This document shows, piece after piece, positions 44,491 to 52,550 of a stretch of DNA of 64,000 nucleotides. Made by a program: the position numbers and the translations under genes. The first letter of the stretch is position 1. Each line of letters opens with the position of its first letter. Source of the DNA: Maricaulis sp036231565 (GTDB taxonomy: Bacteria > Pseudomonadota > Alphaproteobacteria > Caulobacterales > Maricaulaceae); NCBI GenBank assembly GCA_036231565.1, contig JAZAHA010000005.1:1-64000 (forward strand). Reading direction: 5' to 3'. The notes below the pieces were generated by a model. That model saw only the letters and a program-made list of their open reading frames with translations. It made no database searches and had not been told where the DNA came from.

Positions 44491-44524
44491 CAAAAAGAAA
44501 GGGCCCGGCGATCGCGCCGGGCCC
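44491..44524 (-). terminator. Rho-independent terminator after ndk
   Basis: A 10-bp perfect GC stem, GGGCCCGGCG at 44501-44510 and its complement at 44515-44524, with a 4-base loop. On the minus strand it is followed by a T-rich tract (44492-44500). It ends about 30 bp after the ndk stop. This is the strongest terminator in the window. Confidence 0.92.
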
Positions 44525-44553
44525 TGTCTGCAATCCGGTCCGGAACGTCCGGC

Positions 44554-44976
44554 TTAGCCGACGATCTCGTCGTCGGAGAAGAAGAACTTGATCTCTTCGG
44601 CAGCGGTTTCCGGAGCGTCGGAACCGTGCACGGAGTTTTCGCCGATCGACAGGGCGAATTCCTTGCGGATGGTGCCTTCGGCGGCTTCGGCCGGATTGGT
44701 GGCGCCCATCACTTCGCGGTTCTTGGCAATGGCGTCTTCGCCTTCCAGCACCTGCACGACGACCGGTTCGGAGATCATGAAGTCGACCAGTTCACCGAAG
44801 AAGGGACGCTCCTTGTGCACCGCGTAGAAGCCTTCGGCCTGTTCGCGGGTCATGTGGATACGCTTGGATGCGACGACGCGCAGGCCGGCCTCCTCGAACT
44901 TGGCGATGATCTTGCCGGTCAGGTTACGCTTGGTGGCGTCGGGCTTGATGATGGAGAAGGTGCGTTGCAGCGCCAT
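44554..44976 (-). CDS. ndk: Nucleoside diphosphate kinase
   Basis: A 140-residue enzyme that equilibrates NTP pools by ping-pong phosphotransfer. FSIIKPDATKRNLTGKI at the N-terminus, FYAVHKERPFF, and ENSVHGSDAPETAAEEI (about 112-128) with the phosphohistidine in VHGSD. Length and sequence are typical. Strong terminator downstream. ATG 44976 is chosen since upstream residues are not conserved in Ndk. Confidence 0.96.
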   Translation of the reverse strand: MALQRTFSIIKPDATKRNLTGKIIAKFEEAGLRVVASKRIHMTREQAEGFYAVHKERPFFGELVDFMISEPVVVQVLEGEDAIAKNREVMGATNPAEAAEGTIRKEFALSIGENSVHGSDAPETAAEEIKFFFSDDEIVG

Positions 44977-45211
44977 GGGAAAGGTCCTCGAAGACTTTTG
45001 TGACTGTCCGGGCAAACCGGCCTCTGGGATTCGCGCGGCTTATAGCGGCGCTTGCGCCAGGCCACAAGCCGCGCGGCAGGGACATTCCAGCAGGGGAGCG
45101 GTGACGCGGTTTCCCCACATTCTGATTTTCCCGCCCCCCGTGCCAGACTCTGAACAAATCCGGAGGAACCCGTATCTCAGCCCCCCTTGCCGCACTTCCG
45201 GGCGCCTGCCG

Positions 45212-45985
45212 CTAATCGCCGATTTCCGCCAGGGCCCAGATTTCCTGCGGCGTGGCCTGCGTCAGCGAGACCGGGTCGCGGCCCGAATTGGCCATGGCCC
45301 GCCGGACAATGAACTGGCCGGTGCGGTAGCCCACGGCCTCGCGCCCGTCAGGATGCGCAAACATCCATTCCACATAGTCCGCATCCAGCGGCAGGGCGCG
45401 GATCTCGCGCGCCCAATCCAGGGCGACCTCGGCCGGCGGCGGCGCATTGCCGTCATGCGCCGATCCCGTCAGCCACTCGGCGAAGACGACGGCCAGGCCT
45501 TCATTCGCGGCGGCAATCGCGATGCCGGGCCCGTGGCGATTGCCGGAAATCGTCCAGCCGCGGACCAGATGGTGCAGCTCGTGCGCAAAGGCCGGCGCCA
45601 GCCCGTCCGAAACAGCCCCGGCAATACCGCCCTCATGATGCGGCGATAGCTCGATCAGGATTTCACCCGGCGCATTCGCCCGGCCGCTGACCCCGCCCAC
45701 GGATGACAGGTCGCGATCGACCGGCACCACGGTCACGGTGACCGGATCGGCAAGATCGGGGAAATACGCCCGCACGGCCGCATGGGTCTGTTCCAGCACG
45801 TCCTGGATCAGCGCCTGCTCGACGGGTGTGAAAGTGTGGACCGCATTCTCCTGGAAAACCGCGGCAATCGGGGAAAGCGCGGTTTCTGCGGCGGCCGGCG
45901 GGGTCTGGGCCAGCACGGGGGCGGCTGCCGCAAAGGGCAGTCCCGCCGCCAGAATGGCCGCGCTCACAAATCCGGAATATTTCAC
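45212..45985 (-). CDS. Exported HExxH putative zinc peptidase
   Basis: A 257-residue protein with a signal peptide (1-26, cleavage near VLAQT). AFAHELHHLVRG (about 143-154) is an HExxH zinc motif, and NEGLAVVFAEW (about 173-183) supplies a downstream glutamate as third ligand, the pattern of DUF2268-type zinc peptidases. The start is a GTG at 45985 with aggaag 6-7 bases before; no in-frame ATG gives the signal peptide. Substrate unknown. Confidence 0.72.
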   Translation of the reverse strand: MKYSGFVSAAILAAGLPFAAAAPVLAQTPPAAAETALSPIAAVFQENAVHTFTPVEQALIQDVLEQTHAAVRAYFPDLADPVTVTVVPVDRDLSSVGGVSGRANAPGEILIELSPHHEGGIAGAVSDGLAPAFAHELHHLVRGWTISGNRHGPGIAIAAANEGLAVVFAEWLTGSAHDGNAPPPAEVALDWAREIRALPLDADYVEWMFAHPDGREAVGYRTGQFIVRRAMANSGRDPVSLTQATPQEIWALAEIGD

Positions 45986-46184
45986 GTCTGCTTCCTGTGT
46001 CCTGACAGGACCGGTGCGGTCCCTTGCGCCCCCGCGCGACCGGGACACTAGCCAGACGCTTGCCGCCGGCGAACCGGGATTGTCCGCATCCGCTTCCCGG
46101 CACACCCGCCCTCAACCTCCGGCCCCGGCCCTTGCGGGCAAGAGCGCTTGCGCCGTCACAAGGCGCAGGCTAACTCGCCTTCCC

Positions 46185-48065
46185 ATGTTGCACGTCAATG
46201 ACCTCACCTATCGCATCGAAGGCCGGATGCTGTTCGACCAGGCGACGCTCTTCCTGCCGGCCAAGGCCAAGATGGGTCTGGTGGGGCGGAACGGCACGGG
46301 CAAGTCGACCCTGTTCCGGCTGATCCGCGGCGAAGCCGTTGCGGAGAGCGGCGATGTGCGTGTGCAAAAGGGCGTGCGCGTCGGCTCGGTCGCCCAGGAA
46401 GCGCCCGGCGGCGACGAGACATTGATGGATGTGGTGCTGGCCGCCGATACCGAGCGCGCCGCCCTGCTCGCCGAAGCGGAGACGGCCACGGATCCCGACC
46501 GGATCGCCGAGATCCAGACGCGGCTGGCCGATATCGAGTCGCACACGGCGGAGGCCCGCGCCGGCTCCATCCTGTCGGGTCTGGGCTTTACCGGCGAGGA
46601 ACAGCAGCGCCCCTGCCGCGAATTCTCCGGCGGCTGGCGCATGCGCGTTGCGCTGGCGGCGACCCTGTTCGCGCGGCCCGACCTCCTCCTGCTCGACGAG
46701 CCGACCAATTATCTCGACCTGGAAGGCGTGATGTGGCTGCAGAGCTATCTGAAAACCTTCCCCGGCGCCGCCCTGGTGATCTCGCACGACCGCGACCTCC
46801 TGAACGGTGCGATGCAAAAGATCGCTCACCTGAAACAGGGCAAGCTGTCCGTCTATGAAGGCGGCTATGATGATTTTGAAAAGGCGCTGGCCGAGAAACA
46901 GCGCCTGCAGATGAAGCTGGTGGAAAAGCAGGAGGCCGAGCGCCGCCACCTGCAAAGCTTCGTCGACCGGTTCAAGGCCAAGGCCTCGAAGGCGAAACAG
47001 GCCCAGTCGCGGGTGAAGCGGCTGGAGAAGATGCAGGTTGTCGCCACCCAGGTGGAAGACCCGGTCGCCCCCTTCGACTTCCCCAATCCGCAGCGCCGCA
47101 TGGCGCCGCCCATCGTGCGCATGCTGGACGTGTCGGTGGGCTATGAGCCGGGCAAGCCGGTGCTGCGCGATATCAGCCTGAATATCGACACCGAGGACCG
47201 GATCGGCATCCTCGGCCGCAATGGCGCGGGCAAATCGACCCTGGCCAAATTGCTCAATGACCGGCTGGACCCGCTCTCGGGACACCTGAGAAAACACAAG
47301 AAGCTGGAGATCGCCTTCTTCGCCCAGCACCAGATCGACGATCTGTCGCCGGACATGTCGGCCTATCAGCATGTGATCGAGCTGATGGAGGACGCCACCG
47401 AGGCCCAGCGCCGCGCGCGCCTGGCCCGGTTCGGCCTGCCCGGCGACCGCCAGGAAACGCCGGCAAAGAATCTCTCCGGCGGCGAGAAGGCGCGCCTCCT
47501 GTTCAACCTGATCACGTTCGGCGGCCCGCACCTTCTCATCCTCGACGAGCCGACCAACCACCTGGACATGGACAGCCGCGCCGAGCTGATCAACGCCATC
47601 AACGCCTATGAGGGCGCGGTGGTGCTGATCACCCACGACCGCCACATCATCGAAAGCTGTGTCGACCGGCTCTGGGTGGTCGGCGACGGCACGGTGACGC
47701 CCTATGAAGACGATATCGAGACCTATCGCCAGTCCCTGCTCGGCCGGGTTACCCGCGACGCCCGGGGCAAGAAAGCCGCGCCCGCCGACGAGAAATCGCG
47801 ACGCCGCCGCGACAAGGCCTCGCTGCGCGAGACGCTGAAACCGCTGAAGGCCGCAGCCGCCCGCTGGGAAAAGGAAGCCGAACGCCTGCGCGGCGTCATC
47901 GAGATCATCGACAAGGGCCTCGCCGCCCCCGGCCTCTACGAAAAAGACCCCAGGACCGCCACCGAACTCCAGATCAAACGGGCCAAAGCCGTCGACCTCC
48001 TCGACACCGCCGAACTCAACTGGCTGGAAGCCGCCGAAGCGCTGGAGACGGCACAGGCGGAGTAG
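46185..48065 (+). CDS. ABC-F family ATPase (Uup/EttA-like)
   Basis: A 626-residue soluble protein with two ABC domains. Domain 1: GRNGTGKST Walker A (about 34-42), FSGGWRMRVALA signature, LLLDEPTNYLD Walker B. Linker (about 235-310). Domain 2: GRNGAGKST (about 345-353), LSGGEKARLLF and LILDEPTNHLD. A C-terminal coiled-coil-like charged tail (about 530-620) is as in Uup. ABC-F proteins act on ribosomes or stalled translation and lack membrane domains. The frame extends upstream with no ABC character; the ATG at 46185 gives a proper start. Confidence 0.92.
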   Translation: MLHVNDLTYRIEGRMLFDQATLFLPAKAKMGLVGRNGTGKSTLFRLIRGEAVAESGDVRVQKGVRVGSVAQEAPGGDETLMDVVLAADTERAALLAEAETATDPDRIAEIQTRLADIESHTAEARAGSILSGLGFTGEEQQRPCREFSGGWRMRVALAATLFARPDLLLLDEPTNYLDLEGVMWLQSYLKTFPGAALVISHDRDLLNGAMQKIAHLKQGKLSVYEGGYDDFEKALAEKQRLQMKLVEKQEAERRHLQSFVDRFKAKASKAKQAQSRVKRLEKMQVVATQVEDPVAPFDFPNPQRRMAPPIVRMLDVSVGYEPGKPVLRDISLNIDTEDRIGILGRNGAGKSTLAKLLNDRLDPLSGHLRKHKKLEIAFFAQHQIDDLSPDMSAYQHVIELMEDATEAQRRARLARFGLPGDRQETPAKNLSGGEKARLLFNLITFGGPHLLILDEPTNHLDMDSRAELINAINAYEGAVVLITHDRHIIESCVDRLWVVGDGTVTPYEDDIETYRQSLLGRVTRDARGKKAAPADEKSRRRRDKASLRETLKPLKAAAARWEKEAERLRGVIEIIDKGLAAPGLYEKDPRTATELQIKRAKAVDLLDTAELNWLEAAEALETAQAE

Positions 48066-48107
48066 TGCAGCGGTGCTAACCCCTTGTTGCGCCAGACGCC
48101 TATCCGG

Positions 48108-48122
48108 TTAATCGATCCTTAA
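48108..48122. promoter_or_regulatory. CtrA-type box
   Basis: TTAATCGATCCTTAA is TTAA-N7-TTAA, the consensus CtrA site of Caulobacterales. It lies 138 bp before the start at 48261 and 42 bp after the ABC-F stop. A single match in GC-rich DNA is notable, but binding is unproven. Confidence 0.5.
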
Positions 48123-48260
48123 GAGTCGATTTATACAATATTACCCGAAATCAGCCGAGGTGCCTGAAACCATGCCTGCCGACTGCCTGTCGAGCCCTGT
48201 GAACGGTGAACCGGTTCGCGTGAGCGGACGGGGCGGCGTGTGCCGGGCGGGAGGTGCGGC

Positions 48261-48569
48261 ATGAAGATCGATCCGCCGGTTGCGGCCCCGATCTCGCTGG
48301 CCCAGGTGCGCAAGATGCGCGCCCGCACGCATCCGCGCGGCGGCGATTTCCGTCAGGAAGTGCCCACCCATGCGCCCGAGGTGATGCATGTCGATGCGCT
48401 GGCCCCGGCCGATCCGGACAGCCATGAGCCGCCGGAATTCGACGATGTCGAGATCACGCGCGACGATGCGCTGGAAACCGCCCGCGACATCGCCCACGAA
48501 CTCGCCGCCCTCACCCTGCCCATCGCCAACTGGCAGGCCACACGGGTGCACCACCTGTTTCATCCGTAA
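48261..48569 (+). CDS. Small hypothetical protein downstream of CtrA-type box
   Basis: A 102-residue, cytoplasmic-looking protein, MKIDPPVAAPISLAQVRKMRARTHP..., Pro-rich and acidic in the middle (about 35-70) with a helical C-terminus (ALETARDIAHELAALTLPIANW). No family recognised. The ATG at 48261 follows gggaggtg. The upstream CtrA-type box suggests cell-cycle or flagellar control. It ends near a family-A repeat. Confidence 0.6.
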   Translation: MKIDPPVAAPISLAQVRKMRARTHPRGGDFRQEVPTHAPEVMHVDALAPADPDSHEPPEFDDVEITRDDALETARDIAHELAALTLPIANWQATRVHHLFHP

Positions 48570-48591
48570 GGGCCGGAGGCCGCGAGGCAAG

Positions 48592-48727
48592 GTCCTTCCC
48601 CTTGACGGGGAGGGAAGGTGTCCCGAAGGGACGGAAGGGGTGAAACGCGCAGCGTTTCCGGTCTCTGGAGGTCACCCACTCCACCGCTGCTGACGCAGCG
48701 GTCCCCCTCGCCCATCAAGGGCGAGGA
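48592..48727. repeat. Dispersed intergenic repeat, family A, copy 4
   Basis: About 136 bp. Left end CCTTCCCC...GGGGAGGGAAGG; internal hairpins GAAACGC-gca-GCGTTTC (48642-48658) and CCGCTGC-tgac-GCAGCGG (48684-48701); right end CCCATCAAGGGCGAGGAC. The ends are inverted (GTCCTTCCCCTTGACGGG and GTCCTCGCCCTTGATGGG). It lies between two convergent genes. Confidence 0.78.
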
Positions 48728-48740
48728 CCCGAAGCGACCG

Positions 48741-49421
48741 CTAGTCCGGCATGTTGGCCGGGTCGAAGAAGAGGGCGAGCACGATGGCGGCGAGCGTGAC
48801 CGGTTCGCGCAGCGTGTCGTCCTCGCCGGGCAGATACATGCGCGACTGCATCACGCCGTAATCCATGCCGCCGACATCCACACCGTCGTGCCGGATGACA
48901 TAGCCGGGCACGCGGCCGGACGGGAAGGCCATGCCGGACAGGCGCTGGGTCTCGAAGGTCAGCGTGGTGCCGTTGTGGTGGAATTCGCCGGCGCGCTCAT
49001 TGCGCCCCATACCCATCAGGCCGCGCCGCTGCAGCGCCAGCTCGAAACGGCTGTCCAGCGCTTCGCCATTGCGGGTGAAGCTGCACGAATAGACGAGGTC
49101 CTGCCTGTCGAAGGTGATCCAGGCCAGGCGCAGCTCGCTCTCCCCGCCGGAACAGGAAATCTCCAGCGGCACCTCGCCGAAACTGCCGCCGGTCACGGTG
49201 AGGTCGGCGCGGGTGCGGCGGCGTTCGGAGACGCCGAACAGGTTGCGATATGAGCCCATGCCCGACCAGGTGCCGCCCAGCTCGTCCGCCTGCCAGCGGT
49301 TCTGGCCGTCCTGCCGGCTGTAGCGGATTTCGACTTCCTCGGTGCGCTCGGTGATCGGCGTGTCGTCGGCCTGTGCGCCCATCAGGGCCGCCGACGCAAT
49401 CAGTGTGTGAAGCAAAGCCAT
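48741..49421 (-). CDS. Hypothetical exported protein
   Basis: A 226-residue protein with a signal peptide (1-18, near MGAQA) and a beta-strand-rich body (RYSRQDGQNRWQADELGGTW, LRLAWITFDRQDLVYSC, TTLTFETQRL). Two cysteines could form a disulfide (about 89 and 112). A hydrophobic segment near the C-terminus (LAAIVLALFF) could anchor it. Family not recognised. It lies downstream of two I78 inhibitor lipoproteins on the same strand. Confidence 0.6.
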   Translation of the reverse strand: MALLHTLIASAALMGAQADDTPITERTEEVEIRYSRQDGQNRWQADELGGTWSGMGSYRNLFGVSERRRTRADLTVTGGSFGEVPLEISCSGGESELRLAWITFDRQDLVYSCSFTRNGEALDSRFELALQRRGLMGMGRNERAGEFHHNGTTLTFETQRLSGMAFPSGRVPGYVIRHDGVDVGGMDYGVMQSRMYLPGEDDTLREPVTLAAIVLALFFDPANMPD

Positions 49422-49488
49422 AATATCCCCCCGGTCCTGGCCGGAAGGATCATAGCGCCGCGGCTCACGGGTTCAAAGCCGGCCCGGA

Positions 49489-49893
49489 TCAGCCGCAGGC
49501 CATGCTTTCGACGATGTCGCTTTCATTGACGCGGATGGTCAGCCGGTCGGGGCGGTAGTCCATCGTCACCGGCGTGTCCGGGCCGACGACGCGGTAGTTT
49601 TCCGGCATGGCATTGCGCGGGACATTGACCCGCGGTTCGCCGACGAAATGCTGCAGGTCTTCCATGCCGCAATCGCCGGTGATCGGCGGGCGCACGGGAT
49701 TGGCCTCCACATCGCCGGCATCTTCCAGCGGCGGCAGGGCCGGCGCGGCATTACCTGCATCAGCGGCGTCCGTAGCGGACTGGCTGTCGGTGATTTCGGG
49801 ATAGGGTGCAGGTGCCGGTGTTTCACCGCCGCGCGTTGTCAGGGCACAGCCCGCCACAAAACAGGCAATCAGCAGGGAAAGACGGGTTTTCAT
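49489..49893 (-). CDS. I78-type peptidase inhibitor lipoprotein 1
   Basis: A 134-residue lipoprotein (lipobox VAGC, Cys16). After a Pro/Ala-rich linker the C-terminal domain (about 75-134) has CGMEDLQHFVGEPR ... TMDYRPDRLTIRV ... SMACG, the pattern of peptidase inhibitor family I78, with two conserved cysteines. I78 proteins inhibit serine proteases of the subtilisin/trypsin type. It lies 19 bp after a second I78-type gene. Confidence 0.82.
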   Translation of the reverse strand: MKTRLSLLIACFVAGCALTTRGGETPAPAPYPEITDSQSATDAADAGNAAPALPPLEDAGDVEANPVRPPITGDCGMEDLQHFVGEPRVNVPRNAMPENYRVVGPDTPVTMDYRPDRLTIRVNESDIVESMACG

Positions 49894-49912
49894 CGCACGC
49901 TACTCGACCGGG

Positions 49913-50239
49913 TCAGCCACACCAGGGCCGTAGAATGACGCCCGATTCGGCCAGGTCAAGGTTCAGGCGCGACGGGCGGTAGTCTTCGGTGATCGCGGTG
50001 TCGGGATAGATCAGGCGGACATGGCCGGACAGGCTGGCCAGATCGACCTCCTCGACCTGCTGGCCGACGAGATAGCCCATCTGGGCGGCCCCGCACGGGC
50101 TGGTGTCCGGCGCAGCGGCATCGCTATCCCCGTCGATTTCCGGCGGCAGGGCCCGGCCGGACGGTTCCATCCCGCTGCCCCCGCTGGAACAGGCGGTAAC
50201 GGCCAGAGCGGCGATCGATGCGAGAACTGCGTGTTTCAT
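49913..50239 (-). CDS. I78-type peptidase inhibitor lipoprotein 2
   Basis: A 108-residue lipoprotein (lipobox VTAC, Cys17). C-terminal domain CGAAQMGYLVGQQV ... ITEDYRPSRLNLDL ... LRPWCG matches the I78 pattern, including DYRP-R and terminal CG. The start overlaps the holC stop by ATGA, so it is translated coupled to a DNA polymerase III subunit gene. It appears to be a duplicate of the next gene. Confidence 0.8.
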   Translation of the reverse strand: MKHAVLASIAALAVTACSSGGSGMEPSGRALPPEIDGDSDAAAPDTSPCGAAQMGYLVGQQVEEVDLASLSGHVRLIYPDTAITEDYRPSRLNLDLAESGVILRPWCG

Positions 50240-50688
50240 GCCTTCTTCTCCCATCTGCCCTCGGGCGACTGGCGCCAGTAGGACACGGCGCGTCCGTCGG
50301 CGGCCGCCTTCTTCCAGAGCGCGCGGGCGTCCTGGACCGAGGCCTCGTCATGCCCGTCGAACATGACAATCATGCGTTCGAACCCGTCCGGATTTTCCGG
50401 TTCGGCTCCATCGAGCAGGAAAAGGCACCGGGCGCCGTTGGGATTGGCTTCGTCCTCGGCCAGCAGGATGGGCTGTCGCGCCTCCTGCCCCGCCCCCGCC
50501 TGGCCGTGCGGCGTGAAACTGTCATCGCGCCAGCTCCACAGCCACTGGTCCAGGGCTTCCAGACGCCGCGCGTCCGGCGAACGCACCAGCGCCCGCCAGC
50601 CCCGCGCCAGGGTCTTTTCCAGCAGTTCGGGAAGAACGTCTTCCAGGGCAGAACGTTCCAGATGGTAGAACCAGAGTTCGCCGCTCAT
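50236..50688 (-). CDS. holC: DNA polymerase III chi subunit
   Basis: A 150-residue protein starting MSGELWFYHLERSALEDVLPELLEKTLARGWR, the N-terminal pattern of HolC, with LDQWLWSWRDDSFTPHG (about 48-64) as the core. Chi links the clamp loader to single-strand-binding protein. It lies 254 bp downstream of pepA, the usual pepA-holC neighbourhood. ATG 50688 follows ggagaggg. Confidence 0.9.
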   Translation of the reverse strand: MSGELWFYHLERSALEDVLPELLEKTLARGWRALVRSPDARRLEALDQWLWSWRDDSFTPHGQAGAGQEARQPILLAEDEANPNGARCLFLLDGAEPENPDGFERMIVMFDGHDEASVQDARALWKKAAADGRAVSYWRQSPEGRWEKKA

Positions 50689-50741
50689 CGCCCTCTCCTG
50701 CATCTGAACCCGGGGTCCAGTGGACAGTATAACAATGCCGG

Positions 50742-50930
50742 TGTCATCCCGGCCCCCCGCTTACGCGGGCGCAAGCTTCTGGCCCGCACAGGCGGGCCGC
50801 AGGGCCGGGACCCATAACCGCCGGACGAGGGAAAGCGTGGCTCCGCTGCCGGCTTCAGCTGGTCAAAGTGCGGGCGTATAGGCCCCGGACTTCCGCCCGG
50901 CACAAGGCCGGGCATCCATCCGGGATGACA
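50742..50930. repeat. Intergenic repeat, family B, with 11-bp inverted ends
   Basis: An element of 189 bp with TGTCATCCCGG at the left and its perfect complement CCGGGATGACA at the right. The interior is GC-rich with smaller inverted segments (GGCCCGCACAGGCGGGCC). It fills the gap between pepA and holC. Similar TGTCATCCCGG-ended repeats are common between genes in alphaproteobacteria. Confidence 0.7.
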
Positions 50931-50942
50931 TGAAAGCCGGGC

Positions 50943-52427
50943 CTAGCCCTCGTGATTGTCGCGCACGAAGCGGTCGAGGATGCGCACGCCCCAGCCGGTG
51001 CCCCAGCTCGGCTGGCGCGGATCGTCCTTCGGGCTCATGCCGCCCATCGCCGTGCCGGCAATGTCGATATGGCACCACGGACGGTCATTGACGAAGCACT
51101 TCAGGAATTCCGCCGCCGAGATCGAACCGGCCAGGCGGCCCTCGCCGACATTCTTGATGTCCGCATTCTTGGTCTCGATATGCTTTTCATAGTCCGGGCC
51201 CAGCGGCATCCGCCACACCGGCTCGTCGCTGTCATTGCCCGCCTTGGACAGGTGATCGGCGATCTCGTCGGAATTGGTGAAAATACCGGCGCGGGTATTG
51301 CCCAGCGCGATCAGCATGGCGCCGGTCAGCGTCGCCAGGTCGATGATCAGCTTCGGCTTGAACCGGTCCTGGGAATACCAGAGCACATCGGCCAGCACGA
51401 GACGGCCTTCCGCATCGGTATTGAGGATCTCGATCGTCTGGCCGGACATGGAAGTGACGATATCGCCCGGACGCTGGGCATTGCCGTCGGGCATGTTCTC
51501 CACCAGGCCGACAATGCCGATGGCATTGACGTTCGCCTTGCGGCCGGCGAGCGCGCGCATCAGGCCGACCACGGCGGCCGAACCGCCCATGTCGCCGCGC
51601 ATCTCGTCCATGCCGGCACCCGGCTTCAGCGAGATACCGCCACTGTCGAAGGTCAGGCCCTTGCCGACGAAGAGCAGCGGCGCATCGCCCTCCTTGCCGC
51701 CATTCCACTTCATGATGGCGATCTTGCTCTCGAATTCCGAACCCTGACCGACACCCAGGAGCGCGCCCATGCCCAGCTCGCTCATGTGGACTTCGTCGAG
51801 GATCTCGATCTCCAGGCCGAATTCGGACAGGCCCTCGATCTTCTTGGCGTAGGTTTCCGGGTTCAGCACGTTCGGCGGCAGGTTGGTGACATCGCGCGCC
51901 AGGTCGACCCCGTCGGCCACAGCCCCCCAGCTCGCCCATTCCGCGTCAGCCGCAGACGTGTCGTCGACGACGATGGAGACCGTCTCCAGCGAGGGCTTCT
52001 GGTCGTCCTTCAGCTTGGTGCGGAACTGGTCGTAGCGATAGGCCGCCAGACGGGCACCCAGCCCGGCGCGGGCGGCGCCTTCCGCATCGGTCTCGCCATT
52101 GAGCGCGACGGCGACTTTCGTCTCGCCGCTGCTCAGCAGGAGCTTGGTGACGGCGGCGCCGGCCTTTTCCAGCGTCGAGGCCGAGCGCTTGTCTTTCTCG
52201 CCCAGGCCGAAGAGTACGATGCGGCTGTTCTCGACACCCGACGGCGCCACGATTTCGAGCGTCTGGCCCGGCTTGCCGGAGAAGCGCGAAGCCGCCACGG
52301 CCCGCTTCACGGCGCCCGAGGTCGCCCCGTCCAGCGTCTCGGCCGCAGCGGACAGGCTCGCGCCCTCATAGACCGGCACGGCGATCGCTCCGGACGTGCT
52401 GGCGGCAGCGGCGAATTCGATTTTCAT
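50943..52427 (-). CDS. pepA: Leucyl aminopeptidase (M17)
   Basis: A 494-residue M17 metallopeptidase. The C-terminal catalytic domain has VGKGLTFDSGGISLKPG (metal-binding Lys/Asp, about 253-269), MRGDMGGSAAVVGL, and NTDAEGRLVLADVLWYSQ (about 337-354), the M17 signature with catalytic Asp/Glu/Arg. N-terminal domain (1-160) is the family's less conserved oligomerisation region. It hydrolyses N-terminal residues in the cytoplasm. Divergent from lptF over 123 bp. Confidence 0.96.
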   Translation of the reverse strand: MKIEFAAAASTSGAIAVPVYEGASLSAAAETLDGATSGAVKRAVAASRFSGKPGQTLEIVAPSGVENSRIVLFGLGEKDKRSASTLEKAGAAVTKLLLSSGETKVAVALNGETDAEGAARAGLGARLAAYRYDQFRTKLKDDQKPSLETVSIVVDDTSAADAEWASWGAVADGVDLARDVTNLPPNVLNPETYAKKIEGLSEFGLEIEILDEVHMSELGMGALLGVGQGSEFESKIAIMKWNGGKEGDAPLLFVGKGLTFDSGGISLKPGAGMDEMRGDMGGSAAVVGLMRALAGRKANVNAIGIVGLVENMPDGNAQRPGDIVTSMSGQTIEILNTDAEGRLVLADVLWYSQDRFKPKLIIDLATLTGAMLIALGNTRAGIFTNSDEIADHLSKAGNDSDEPVWRMPLGPDYEKHIETKNADIKNVGEGRLAGSISAAEFLKCFVNDRPWCHIDIAGTAMGGMSPKDDPRQPSWGTGWGVRILDRFVRDNHEG

Positions 52428-52550
52428 GGCTTCCCTCTCCGGTGTGGCGAAGGCCCGGACATGTCATCCGGGCGCAAAAACATATGTCGCGGAAGTGGTA
52501 TCCGATCACGACGTGAGATAGAAGGCGGATCGCGCAGCACAAGCCGGATC

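Noticed and set aside
46170..47645. A 491-codon minus-strand frame opposite the ABC-F gene
   Set aside because: Antisense shadow; no motif.
50952..52550. Long plus-strand frame opposite pepA continuing into lptF
   Set aside because: The part before 52551 is the antisense of pepA; LptF homology begins at 52551.
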